Shown: in pieces, positions 5,268 through 13,175 of the stretch
How positions within the stretch are numbered: the stretch's first letter is position 1
Layout of the letters: every line of letters begins with the position of its first letter
Source of the DNA: Acidobacteriota bacterium
Lineage (GTDB): Bacteria; Acidobacteriota; Terriglobia; Terriglobales; Acidobacteriaceae
DNA: 13,468 nucleotides
Direction of reading: 5' to 3'
Assembly (NCBI GenBank): GCA_003225595.1
Contig: QIAR01000009.1
Coordinates: 2,607 to 16,074 of the forward strand
Translations under genes and position numbers: made by a program
Notes under the pieces: generated by a model
What the model was told of the DNA's origin: nothing
The model's input: the letters and a program-made list of their open reading frames with translations, nothing else
Database searches by the model: none

Positions 5268-7496
5268 ATGGAACACCGCTACATTGGCCGGCCGGTACCG
5301 CGTAAGGAAGGACGAGAAAAAGTGACCGGCCGCGCGCGCTATGTGGGCGACCTCACGTTCCCGGGCATGCTCTTTGGCGCAACGGTGCGCAGTCCTGTTG
5401 CGCGGGGCCGGCTCCGCCAGATTCATTTCGAAGGCGATATCCCTTGGAACGAATTTACAATCGTCACTGCCAAGGATATTCCCTGCAAGAATTGCACGGC
5501 GCTGATACAGGAAGATCAGCCTTGCCTGGCAGCGGATTTCGTCAATCATCCGGAAGAACCGGTGGTGCTGCTGGCGCACGCCGACAAGTACTTGCTCGAA
5601 GAAGCGCGGCGCGCGGTGCGCCTCGAAATTGAGCCTCTGCCTGCCATACTGACGATCGAAGACTCGCTCGCGAGGAAGCAGGTCATCTGGGGCGAGGATA
5701 ATCTCTTCAAGTCGTTCCATGTCGATAAGGGTGACGTGGACCGTGCCTGGGCGAGCGCCGATTTCATCGTCGAAGGCGAGTATTCCACTGGGGCGCAAGA
5801 GCAAGTTTATATCGAACCTCAGGGAATGATCGCCACTGCGAATCCGAGGGACGGCGTAACTGTGTGGGGGTCTCTGCAGTGTCCTTATTACATCCACAAA
5901 GCGCTCGGCGTGCTTTTCGGGTTTCCTAAAGAAAAGGTTCGCGTCATCCAGATGGAAACGGGCGGCGGATTCGGCGGCAAGGAAGAATATCCTTCCATGA
6001 TCGCGTGTCACACGGCGCTGCTGGCATGGAAGTCCGGCCGGCCCGTAAAAATTGTGTACGACCGGGCTGAGGATATGGTAGCGACGACGAAGCGACATCC
6101 ATCGAGGACGCACCACCGCACCGCAGTCACGCGCGATGGCAAGCTTCGCGCGATGGACATCGAATTCATCCTTGACGGCGGCGCCTATCTGACACTTTCG
6201 CCGGTCGTGCTCTCTCGCGGAACGATTCACGCCGCCGGACCTTATTTCTGTCGCAACGTCCGCATCCGCAGTTCTGCTGTGGCAACGAATACCCCGCCCC
6301 ATGGCGCTTTCCGGGGATTTGGTGCGCCGCAGAGCGTCTTCGCACTCGAACGGCACCTCGACCAGGTTGCCAAGGCGGTGGGGTTGGCGCCCGATGAGCT
6401 AAGGCGACGTAACTTCGTCCGGGAAGGCGAGACACTCGCGATCGGGCAGGTGATCCGCCAAAAAGTGGACATGGCCCACATGATGAAGCGCGCCTTCGAG
6501 CTGAGTGATTATTACGCCAAGCGCCGTCGCTTCGCCGAAGAGAATCTCCGGCGGCGCGTGAAAAAGGGTATCGGCTTCTCTGCTTTCCTTCACGGCGCGG
6601 GCTTCACCGGCTCAGGTGAGGATTATCTGGCGTCGGTCGTAGGCGTCGAAGCAACTCCGGATGGCCACGTTCGCGTCCTTGCCGCCAGTACCGAGATGGG
6701 CCAGGGTACAAACACCATCTTCACGCAGATCGCTGCCGATGCCCTGGCTCTCGACTACGATCAAGTGGAGATCGTGCAGCCTGATACCGCGAAAGTCCCC
6801 AACAGCGGCCCGACAGTTGCTTCACGCACTTCGATGATTGTTGGGAAGCTTGTGGAATCCGCCGCACTGGGGCTGAAGCAGACGCTTGTCGGCGCCGGGT
6901 TTCTAAAGGAAGGCTATATGCCCGCAGAGTTCGCCGAGGCCTGCCGACGCTACATCAAGAAGTTTGGCCCGCTCAGATCCACTAGTCAATATTCCCCGCT
7001 ACCCGGCGTTCACTGGGACGATGAAAAATATCAGGGAGACGCCTACGGAGCCTATGCCTGGGCAGTTTATGTCGCCGAAGTATCTCTGGACACGCTGACG
7101 TACGAGACACGCGTCGAGGATTTCGTCGCCGTCCAGGAAGTCGGCAGGGTGATCCATCCGGTGCTTGCCGCCGGTCAGATCGAAGGCGGCGTCGCGCAAG
7201 GGATCGGCTATGCGCTCTATGAAAATGTTGTCTGGCAGGAAGGGCGAATGGTGAACTGCCAGATGACGAACTACATTATTCCAACTGCGATGGATGTTCC
7301 TCCGATTCGCGTGTATTTCGAAGAAATGCCGTACGACGGCGGACCCGCTGGTGCAAAGGGCCTAGGCGAGCTGCCGCTCGACGGCACCGCGCCCGCCATC
7401 GTGAACGCGATCGAGAATGCGACCGGCGCAAACATTACGTGCATCCCGGTCACACCTGAAGTTTTGATGGAGGCTCTGGAGAGCGCGCTTGCCTGA
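5268..7496 (+). CDS. xdhA: Xanthine dehydrogenase, molybdenum-cofactor subunit
   Basis: Large catalytic subunit oxidising hypoxanthine and xanthine to urate at a molybdenum centre; electrons pass to the 2Fe-2S and FAD subunits encoded next. At 742 residues it has the usual length. The N-terminal part (about 1-130) is the aldehyde oxidase/xanthine dehydrogenase a/b hammerhead domain (GRPVPRKEGREKVTGRARY). The rest binds the cofactor: GGGFGGKE (232-239), AFRGFG (347-352), EMGQGT (476-481) and GAKGLGE (695-701). By comparison with bovine xanthine oxidase, Glu239 matches Glu802, Arg349 matches Arg880 and Glu701 matches the base Glu1261. The first two orient purines and are replaced in aldehyde oxidases, so this is a true xanthine enzyme rather than a carbon monoxide or aldehyde relative. 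The last 8 nt overlap the next gene. Called xdhA after E. coli; Bacillus uses pucD. Maturation factor XdhC is not in the window. Confidence 0.95.
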   Translation: MEHRYIGRPVPRKEGREKVTGRARYVGDLTFPGMLFGATVRSPVARGRLRQIHFEGDIPWNEFTIVTAKDIPCKNCTALIQEDQPCLAADFVNHPEEPVVLLAHADKYLLEEARRAVRLEIEPLPAILTIEDSLARKQVIWGEDNLFKSFHVDKGDVDRAWASADFIVEGEYSTGAQEQVYIEPQGMIATANPRDGVTVWGSLQCPYYIHKALGVLFGFPKEKVRVIQMETGGGFGGKEEYPSMIACHTALLAWKSGRPVKIVYDRAEDMVATTKRHPSRTHHRTAVTRDGKLRAMDIEFILDGGAYLTLSPVVLSRGTIHAAGPYFCRNVRIRSSAVATNTPPHGAFRGFGAPQSVFALERHLDQVAKAVGLAPDELRRRNFVREGETLAIGQVIRQKVDMAHMMKRAFELSDYYAKRRRFAEENLRRRVKKGIGFSAFLHGAGFTGSGEDYLASVVGVEATPDGHVRVLAASTEMGQGTNTIFTQIAADALALDYDQVEIVQPDTAKVPNSGPTVASRTSMIVGKLVESAALGLKQTLVGAGFLKEGYMPAEFAEACRRYIKKFGPLRSTSQYSPLPGVHWDDEKYQGDAYGAYAWAVYVAEVSLDTLTYETRVEDFVAVQEVGRVIHPVLAAGQIEGGVAQGIGYALYENVVWQEGRMVNCQMTNYIIPTAMDVPPIRVYFEEMPYDGGPAGAKGLGELPLDGTAPAIVNAIENATGANITCIPVTPEVLMEALESALA

Positions 7497-7980
7497 CACC
7501 CCGCAGGAAACTCGCATTAGGTGCACAGTGAACGGCCGGGCGGTGCAGTTTCACGCCCACCCGATGGCGCGGCTGCTCGACGTGCTGCGCGAAGAATTGA
7601 AACTGACTGGCACGAAAGACGGTTGCGGCGAAGGCGAATGCGGCGCGTGCTCGATCGAGTTCAACGGTGAGCTGGTAAACAGTTGCCTCATACCCGCGCT
7701 GCATGCCGAAGGCACAACGATCCGAACCATCGAGGGAGTGGCAGATGGAGAGCGGTTGCATGCGGTCCAAGAGGCGTTCATTGCCTGCGGCGGTGCGCAG
7801 TGCGGGATTTGCACCCCTGGCATGATCCTTGCTGCGGTGAATCTTGTCGAGCGAAACCCCAGGCCCAATGAGGCTGAAATCCGTGAAGGCCTTGCCGGCA
7901 ACCTTTGCCGCTGCACCGGGTACATAAAGATTTTTGACGCGATCGTTCACGCCTGCCAGAAGACTGGATCGAATCAGTGA
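7489..7980 (+). CDS. xdhC: Xanthine dehydrogenase, 2Fe-2S subunit
   Basis: A 163-residue electron-transfer subunit carrying two 2Fe-2S clusters between the molybdenum and FAD subunits. The plant-type ferredoxin domain has Cys46, Cys51, Cys54 and Cys66 (DGCGEGECGACS, then NSC). The helical domain has Cys105 and Cys108 (GAQCGICTPGM) and Cys140 and Cys142 (GNLCRCTGY). All eight ligands are present. The start is a TTG at 7489, inside the end of the Mo-subunit gene, preceded by GGAGAG (7478-7483); no ATG precedes the conserved sequence, so TTG is the best choice. The 8-nt overlap suggests translational coupling. The gene end overlaps the FAD-subunit GTG by 4 nt. The symbol follows E. coli; it should not be confused with the Mo-insertion chaperone also called XdhC. 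Bacillus uses pucE. Confidence 0.94.
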   Translation: MPDTPQETRIRCTVNGRAVQFHAHPMARLLDVLREELKLTGTKDGCGEGECGACSIEFNGELVNSCLIPALHAEGTTIRTIEGVADGERLHAVQEAFIACGGAQCGICTPGMILAAVNLVERNPRPNEAEIREGLAGNLCRCTGYIKIFDAIVHACQKTGSNQ

Positions 7981-8855
7981 GAGCCTACCTTCCCGCGTAT
8001 GAGATGCAGGCTCCTCGCGATCTTGGAGCGGCGCTTGATATTCTTGCGCGCCAGCCCGGCGCCTGGAAACCCTTTGCCGGCGGGACCGATCTGATGGTGC
8101 TCCTCGAGTCGGACAAGCTTCCGCAAAGACGCTTTGTAAGCGTTTGGGGATTGCCGGAGCTGCGCGGCATCGAAGAAACGCCCGACTCGCTGACGCTCGG
8201 TGCCCTTACGACGTACACAGAGATTCGCCAACACCCAGTGCTAGCTCGTGAGTTTCCTCTTCTCTGCCTCGCAGCCGCGGAAACCGGCGGAATCGCCACC
8301 CAAAACCGTGGCACGCTGGGAGGAAATATCGCCAACGCCTCTCCCGCCGCGGATTCGCCGCCGGCTCTGCTCGTTTATGATGCTGAACTCGAGCTGGTTT
8401 CCGCGCGCGGCGGGCGCTGGGTCCCTTACCATAGCTTTCACCAGGGCTATAAATCGATGGACCTGCGGCCCGATGAACTGATCGGCAGAATCCGGCTGCC
8501 AAGAACAATGCGCGGGTGGAAGCAATATTACCGGAAGGTGGGTACTCGCCACGCGCAGGCCATCTCGAAAGTCTGCTTTGCCGGTGCTGCGTTGTGGGAC
8601 GAGCACCAGATTCGAGATACTCGCATCTCGCTTGGAAGCGTTGCTCCCACTGTTATCCGCGCCACTCGAACAGAAGCCGTGCTTCGAGGGCAAGGGTTGG
8701 ACTACTCCGTGATTCGCGTTGCTTGCGAAGAGCTCGCCCGCGAAATTGCGCCGATTGATGACGTGCGCTCGACCGCGCAGTATCGTCGTCGCGTCGCGCA
8801 GAATCTCCTGGAAGAATTTCTGCGCGAGCTTATTGCCGATCATGACCACGCCTGA
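7977..8855 (+). CDS. xdhB: Xanthine dehydrogenase, FAD-binding subunit
   Basis: A 292-residue flavoprotein subunit that takes electrons from the iron-sulfur clusters and passes them to NAD+ or another acceptor. It begins with the family pattern (LPAYEMQAPRDLGAAL) and the FAD pyrophosphate loop FAGGTDL (33-39). The second FAD motif is TLGGNIANASPAAD (113-126). The C-terminal CO-dehydrogenase flavoprotein domain occupies about 185-290, with SLGSVAPTVIRAT in its core. The start is GTG 7977, forming a GTGA overlap with the stop of the 2Fe-2S gene. Subunit order in this operon is Mo, Fe-S, FAD, unlike the E. coli order Mo, FAD, Fe-S. The last 14 nt overlap the allantoinase start. Bacillus uses the name pucC. 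Confidence 0.93.
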   Translation: MRAYLPAYEMQAPRDLGAALDILARQPGAWKPFAGGTDLMVLLESDKLPQRRFVSVWGLPELRGIEETPDSLTLGALTTYTEIRQHPVLAREFPLLCLAAAETGGIATQNRGTLGGNIANASPAADSPPALLVYDAELELVSARGGRWVPYHSFHQGYKSMDLRPDELIGRIRLPRTMRGWKQYYRKVGTRHAQAISKVCFAGAALWDEHQIRDTRISLGSVAPTVIRATRTEAVLRGQGLDYSVIRVACEELAREIAPIDDVRSTAQYRRRVAQNLLEEFLRELIADHDHA

Positions 8856-10245
8856 CCTGATCGTCCGCGGTCTAAGAGTCTTATCGTCCGAGGCAAAGGA
8901 GCCTGGCCCCGCGGCAATCCACATCCACCACGGCATCATTATGGCGATTTCCAAATTTGCTGATGTTCCCCCGGGCAGCCCCGTCTTCGATGCCGGTGAT
9001 TCCGTGGTCATGCCGGGACTGGTGGATACGCACGTCCACATCAATGAGCCAGGCCGCACCGACTGGGAAGGCTTTTCGACAGCAACCCGCGCGGCCGCCG
9101 CAGGCGGCGTCACCACCCTGATCGAGATGCCCCTCAACAGCATTCCCGCCACGACGACAGCCGGCGGCCTTCGCGAAAAATTGGCTGCTGCCGAAGGAAA
9201 ATTGTGGGTGGATGTTGGATTCTGGGGCGGTGTGGTTCCGGGAAATACGTCGGAGCTCAGGCCGTTGTGGGAAGCAGGCGTCTTCGGATTCAAATGCTTT
9301 CTGGTACCGAGCGGCGTTGACGAATTCCCGCATGTGAGCGAATCGGACCTTCGCGTAGCCCTGCCGGAACTCGTAAAGCTTGGCGCGCCCCTCCTCGCTC
9401 ATGCCGAACTTCCCCGCCCGATCGAACGAGCTGCTGCCGCTGCAGCCAAGAATCCGCCAACGCAATATGCGACATGGCTCGCTTCCCGGCCGCGTCAAGC
9501 GGAAGACGAAGCGATCATCCTCCTTTTGCGGCTTGCCCGCGAGCACAACGCACGCATCCACATCGTTCACCTATCGTCTGCCTCGGCACTGCCCCTTCTT
9601 CGTCAGGCCAAGGCGGAATTGGCTGCAATCTCCATCGAGACCTGCCCGCACTACCTTACGTTCTCAGCGGAAGAGATTCCCGACAGAGGGACAGAGTTCA
9701 AGTGTGCCCCTCCTATCCGCGAGCACGAAAATCGCGAAGAGCTGTGGGCTGCGCTCCAGGAGGGACTGATCGATTTTGTTGTCACCGACCATTCCCCGTG
9801 CCCGCCGCAAATGAAGCGGAAAGATTCCGGCAACTTCCTTGACGCCTGGGGCGGCATCACATCCCTTCAACTCAGTCTGCCTGCCGTGTGGACTTCGGCG
9901 CGGCAGCGTGGCTATTCTGTCTGGCACATTGCCGAATGGATGTGTCGAGGGCCGGCACGCCTGGCTCATCTCGAAAAGCACAAGGGGGACATTTCAGTTG
10001 GTTTTGACGCAAATCTGATCGTTTGGAATCCGGACGCAACCTTCCGCGTCGAGCCGCCCTTGCTGCATCACCAGCACAAGCTCACTCCTTACGGCGGACG
10101 GGAGCTAGCGGGCGTGGTGGAGGCGACGTTTCTCCGCGGGAGAAGGATTTACGAACTTGGTTTGGCCCGCCTCGGCGGGCCGGTCACGAGGGGGGAATTC
10201 CTGTCTGGCCCCTTCGGCTCCACGCTAAAGCGAGACACGCCTTGA
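8842..10245 (+). CDS. allB: Allantoinase
   Basis: Hydrolyses (S)-allantoin to allantoate. The 467-residue protein is a cyclic amidohydrolase of the dihydropyrimidinase group, a TIM barrel with a binuclear metal site. Metal ligands are visible: His64 and His66 (VDTHVHINEPGRTDWEGF), carboxylated Lys151 (FGFKCFLVPSG), His187 (LLAHAEL), His243 (IVHLSSASALP) and Asp316 (VVTDHSPCPP). The EPGRTDWEGF stretch is characteristic of allantoinase rather than dihydroorotase or hydantoinase. I place the start at ATG 8842, 14 nt inside the FAD-subunit gene, since homologues start just before the IVRG strand; the open frame begins 41 codons earlier in another gene's coding sequence. The ribosome-binding site is weak, consistent with coupling to upstream translation. 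The stop TGA overlaps the TTG start of the next gene as TTGA. Confidence 0.94.
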   Translation: MTTPDLIVRGLRVLSSEAKEPGPAAIHIHHGIIMAISKFADVPPGSPVFDAGDSVVMPGLVDTHVHINEPGRTDWEGFSTATRAAAAGGVTTLIEMPLNSIPATTTAGGLREKLAAAEGKLWVDVGFWGGVVPGNTSELRPLWEAGVFGFKCFLVPSGVDEFPHVSESDLRVALPELVKLGAPLLAHAELPRPIERAAAAAAKNPPTQYATWLASRPRQAEDEAIILLLRLAREHNARIHIVHLSSASALPLLRQAKAELAAISIETCPHYLTFSAEEIPDRGTEFKCAPPIREHENREELWAALQEGLIDFVVTDHSPCPPQMKRKDSGNFLDAWGGITSLQLSLPAVWTSARQRGYSVWHIAEWMCRGPARLAHLEKHKGDISVGFDANLIVWNPDATFRVEPPLLHHQHKLTPYGGRELAGVVEATFLRGRRIYELGLARLGGPVTRGEFLSGPFGSTLKRDTP

Positions 10246-11753
10246 AAGACTTCACACGACTCGTAGATCTGGCATCAGAACGGCTCGGCGGCCGCGTCCT
10301 CCTTGCCAGCGATGAATTCTTTGCACCAAAAGAGAATCTGCTGAAGGCCACACCGCCGCTTCTTATCGAAGGAAAATACACGAGCCATGGAAAGTGGATG
10401 GACGGCTGGGAGACACGCCGGCGGCGGACGCCCGGATACGACTGGTGTATCATTCGACTCGGCTTGCCGGGATTCGTGCGCGGAGTGGTAGTGGACACAG
10501 GCCATTTCAAGGGCAATTATCCCGAGCAGTGCTTCGTCGAGGCCTGTACCCTCGAAGGACCAAAACAAGAGCGCCGCTTGCTGAAAAACTGCGCCACGGA
10601 CTGGGTCGAGTTGTTGCCGCAAAGCGCCCTCAAGGGCGATTCAGAAAATCTTTTTGCGGTCACAAACCTGCAACGATTCACGCATCTCCGACTCAAGATT
10701 TATCCTGACGGCGGAGTCGCTCGCTTTCGCGTCTTTGGCCAAGTCGTCCCCGACCACCGGAGGCTGTTCGTGCGGCGCCGAGAGATTGATCTGGCTGCGG
10801 TTGAATCCGGCGGTTGCGTCATCTCATCGAGTGACGAATTCTTCGGATCCCCCCTGAATCTGCTTCTTCCGGGCCGCGGAAAGAACATGGGTGATGGCTG
10901 GGAAACACGCCGGCGGCGCGGTCCAGGTCATGACTGGGTGATCATCAAACTGGGTAGCCCCGGCGTCATCCTCCGAATTGAGGTAGATACAACCCACTTT
11001 AAGGGCAATTTCCCAGAGTCGTGCTTCATAGAAGGCGTAGATTTCAAAAGCGGCGAGTTAGATGCAACACCGGACACTCAGTGGAAGGAAATTCTTCCCC
11101 GCACGAGACTGAGAGCAAATGCGCGCCACTATTTTCACAAGCAACTGCAAGACGCCGGTAAGGTTTCACATGTGCGCTTCCATATTTACCCCGATGGCGG
11201 CGTCAGCCGTCTTCGGATTTTCGGCGTACCGGCGGTTACCCCGGAATCGCGGCTGGTATGGCTCAACTCGCTTTCGGTGGCGCGGGCCCAGTCCGCTCTT
11301 CTTGATTGTTGCGGCTCGCGCGCCTGGGTGCAACAAATGGTCGCTGCGCGTCCCTTCGCCACAGTCGCGCAAATGGTCGAGGCTGCCGATCGCATCTGGG
11401 CCGGACTCAGCCCTAATGATTGGCTCCAAGCCTTTCGCCGCCACCCGCCGATCGGCGGCAACAAGTTGGCTCAGAAACAGTCCTCCAAAGCAAGGCGGTG
11501 GTCAGCGAAGGAGCAATCAAACGTCCAGAAGACTTCGCCCGAAATGTGGCCGGTACTGGGTGCGGCAAATGCCGCTTACCGGGCACGCTTCGGATACATC
11601 TTCATCGTCTGTGCTACGGGCAAAACGACGGAGGAAATGCTCGCGCTTCTGAAACAGCGGCTGGCGAACGACCCGGGTAGCGAATTGCGCATTGCTGCGG
11701 AAGAACAACGGAAGATCACCCGCTTGCGGATTGAGAGGCTTCTCGAATCATGA
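10242..11753 (+). CDS. alc-uraD: Allantoicase fused to OHCU decarboxylase domain
   Basis: A 503-residue two-enzyme fusion. Residues about 15-335 are allantoicase, which splits allantoate into ureidoglycolate and urea. This part has the family's two jelly-roll repeats: repeat one with LLASDEFFAPKENLL, DGWETRRRRTPGYDW, DTGHFKGNYPE and IYPDGGVARFRVFG (19-167), and repeat two with SSSDEFFGSPLNLL, the same WETRRRR motif, DTTHFKGNFPE and IYPDGGVSRLRIFG (195-328). Residues about 338-503 match OHCU decarboxylase (UraD), which makes (S)-allantoin from the hydroxyisourate hydrolase product. It shows HPPIGG (His401 probable catalytic), an EQ pair (424-425) and YRARFGYIFIVCATGK (446-461). There is almost no linker. 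The only start that keeps the full first repeat is TTG 10242, overlapping the allantoinase stop; no clear ribosome-binding site is seen. The ATGA overlap at the end joins it to the hydroxyisourate hydrolase gene, its pathway neighbour. Both domains look complete; activity is not shown. Confidence 0.9.
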   Translation: MKDFTRLVDLASERLGGRVLLASDEFFAPKENLLKATPPLLIEGKYTSHGKWMDGWETRRRRTPGYDWCIIRLGLPGFVRGVVVDTGHFKGNYPEQCFVEACTLEGPKQERRLLKNCATDWVELLPQSALKGDSENLFAVTNLQRFTHLRLKIYPDGGVARFRVFGQVVPDHRRLFVRRREIDLAAVESGGCVISSSDEFFGSPLNLLLPGRGKNMGDGWETRRRRGPGHDWVIIKLGSPGVILRIEVDTTHFKGNFPESCFIEGVDFKSGELDATPDTQWKEILPRTRLRANARHYFHKQLQDAGKVSHVRFHIYPDGGVSRLRIFGVPAVTPESRLVWLNSLSVARAQSALLDCCGSRAWVQQMVAARPFATVAQMVEAADRIWAGLSPNDWLQAFRRHPPIGGNKLAQKQSSKARRWSAKEQSNVQKTSPEMWPVLGAANAAYRARFGYIFIVCATGKTTEEMLALLKQRLANDPGSELRIAAEEQRKITRLRIERLLES

Positions 11754-12091
11754 GCGGGATCAGCACACACGTGCTCGATACCTCGATTGGCCGGCCGGCT
11801 GGAGGGCTTTCCGTTGTGCTCGAAATCGAGTCCAGCGCGGGAGCATGGAAAGAAGTCGGCCGCCGCATGTCCGACGTGGACGGACGAATTGCAGATTTGT
11901 TGGCGCCAGGTTCGTTAGCAGAAGGCACCTACCGGCTGACTTTTGATACCGAAGCCTATTTCCGGTCGCGGAATGTGCAGGGATTCTACCCAAACATAAC
12001 GGTCGTGTTTCAAGTGCGCGACGCCGCCCAACATCACCATATTCCTCTTCTGCTGACCCCGTACGGCTATTCGACCTATCGCGGGAGCTGA
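11750..12091 (+). CDS. uraH: 5-hydroxyisourate hydrolase (transthyretin-like)
   Basis: Hydrolyses 5-hydroxyisourate, the urate oxidase product, to OHCU. The 113-residue protein has the usual length of cytoplasmic bacterial forms, with no signal peptide. Signature elements are all present: STHVLDTSIGRPA with His7, DVDGR with Arg46, the HHHIPLLLTPYGYSTYRGS end with His97, and the invariant YRGS C-terminus that separates these enzymes from transthyretin. The start ATG 11750 overlaps the previous stop as ATGA; a GAGAGG lies about 11 nt upstream. Four nucleotides separate it from urate oxidase. Together with the fused UraD domain upstream and urate oxidase downstream, it completes stereospecific urate to (S)-allantoin conversion. 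Bacillus calls it pucM. Confidence 0.95.
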   Translation: MSGISTHVLDTSIGRPAGGLSVVLEIESSAGAWKEVGRRMSDVDGRIADLLAPGSLAEGTYRLTFDTEAYFRSRNVQGFYPNITVVFQVRDAAQHHHIPLLLTPYGYSTYRGS

Positions 12092-12095
12092 CTCG

Positions 12096-13175
12096 ATGAA
12101 CGTAATTCTGGGCCATAATAATTACGGAAAGTCGCGCGTGCGGCTTTTGCGCGTCACCCGGCGGGAACAGCAGCACGAGGTTAAGGACCTCACTTTTTCG
12201 ATCCAGTTCGAGGGCGACTTCGAGGCGGCTCATATCGCCGGCGATAATCGCAAGATCCTCCCCACCGACACGATCAAAAACACCCTCTACGTCCTGGCCA
12301 AGCAATTCCCGGTCGAACCGATCGAGGATTTCTCGATGCACTTAATCGAGCATTTCCTCACCGACAATGCGCAGATCTCCAAAGTACGCGTTCTCGCGGC
12401 GGAGAAATACTGGAATCGGATCCCGATAGGCGGCCGGTCGCATCGTTTCGCCTTCGCCAGCGCCGGCGATGAAAACAAGATCCTCCCCACCGACACGATC
12501 AAAAACACCCTCTACGTCCTGGCCAAGCAATTCCCGGTCGAACCGATCGAGGATTTCTCGATGCACTTAATCGAGCATTTCCTCACCGACAATGCGCAGA
12601 TCTCCAAAGTACGCGTTCTCGCGGCGGAGAAATACTGGAATCGGATCCCGATAGGCGGCCGGTCGCATCGTTTCGCCTTCGCCAGCGCCGGCGATGAAAA
12701 ACGCACCTCGGAGGTGGAAGGCACCCGTGAAGAATTTAGAATCCGTGCTGGAATCGAAAACCTGATCGTTCTGAAGACGGCGCAATCCGCGTTCGAGGGA
12801 TTTCTGCGCGACCCCTACACGACGCTGGGAGACACCCACGACCGGATTCTTTCCACCAACCTGCGCGCCCACTGGCTCTATGAAGGCGACGAAATCCCAT
12901 TTAGCCAGACGTGGCATGGCGTCCGGCAAGTTCTGCTGGAAACTTTCGCAGACCACGACAGCCGCTCGCTCCAGCACACGCTCTACGCCATGGGTGAGGC
13001 GATTCTAAAGAATTTCGATCCAATCCGCGAAATTCGGCTTTCACTGCCGAATCAACACTACAACCTGGTGGACCTTTCTCCGTTTGGTCTCACAAATGAG
13101 AACGCGATCTTTCTCCCGATTGATGAACCCCACGGCCTGATCGAAGCAACACTCAAAAAGAGCCGACCCAAATAA
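12096..13175 (+). CDS. uox: Urate oxidase (uricase) with an internal 75-codon perfect duplication
   Basis: Cofactor-free oxidase turning urate, O2 and water into 5-hydroxyisourate and H2O2. The 359-residue product is a T-fold uricase: Lys12 (NNYGKSRVRLL), Thr57-Asp58 (ILPTDTIKNTLY), FEGFLRDPYTTL (233-244), Gln293 (SLQHTLYAM) and His321 (LPNQHYNLVDLS). Lys12, Thr57 and His321 correspond to the catalytic triad of Aspergillus uricase as I recall it. Residues 53-126 recur exactly at 128-201, so a second Thr-Asp pair sits at 132-133. Without the extra 75 codons the protein would be 284 residues, the normal size. The insert keeps frame but would add a block of strands and helices inside the first T-fold domain, so folding is questionable. 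GGGAG lies 8 nt before ATG 12096. It is the last gene of the cluster. Identity as uricase is secure; activity of this allele is not. Confidence 0.92.
   Translation: MNVILGHNNYGKSRVRLLRVTRREQQHEVKDLTFSIQFEGDFEAAHIAGDNRKILPTDTIKNTLYVLAKQFPVEPIEDFSMHLIEHFLTDNAQISKVRVLAAEKYWNRIPIGGRSHRFAFASAGDENKILPTDTIKNTLYVLAKQFPVEPIEDFSMHLIEHFLTDNAQISKVRVLAAEKYWNRIPIGGRSHRFAFASAGDEKRTSEVEGTREEFRIRAGIENLIVLKTAQSAFEGFLRDPYTTLGDTHDRILSTNLRAHWLYEGDEIPFSQTWHGVRQVLLETFADHDSRSLQHTLYAMGEAILKNFDPIREIRLSLPNQHYNLVDLSPFGLTNENAIFLPIDEPHGLIEATLKKSRPK
12251..12700 (+). repeat. Perfect 225-bp tandem duplication inside urate oxidase
   Basis: Positions 12251-12475 and 12476-12700 appear identical base for base on reading, head to tail, with no spacer. 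The flanking bases differ (12250 G versus 12475 A; 12476 C versus 12701 A), so the unit is exactly 225 bp and I see no microhomology at the junction. The length is a multiple of three, which keeps the uricase frame. The lack of any difference, even at silent positions, means a very recent event or an assembly artefact. Confidence 0.97.

Noticed and set aside
5190..6356. Long minus-strand open frame of 388 codons antisense to guaD and the Mo-subunit gene
   Set aside because: It lies wholly opposite well-identified coding sequence, its residues show no family motifs, and it is explained by GC-rich codon bias of the plus-strand genes.
8241..9293. Long minus-strand open frame of 350 codons opposite the FAD subunit and allantoinase
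   Set aside because: Same reasoning: a shadow of two secure genes, with low-complexity Ser/Pro/Arg-rich composition and no recognisable domain.
10242..11240. Internal repetition in allantoicase as a possible recent duplication
   Set aside because: The two WETRRRR...HFKGN...IYPDGG repeats are the normal ancient two-repeat structure of allantoicase and are clearly diverged, unlike the perfect uricase duplication.
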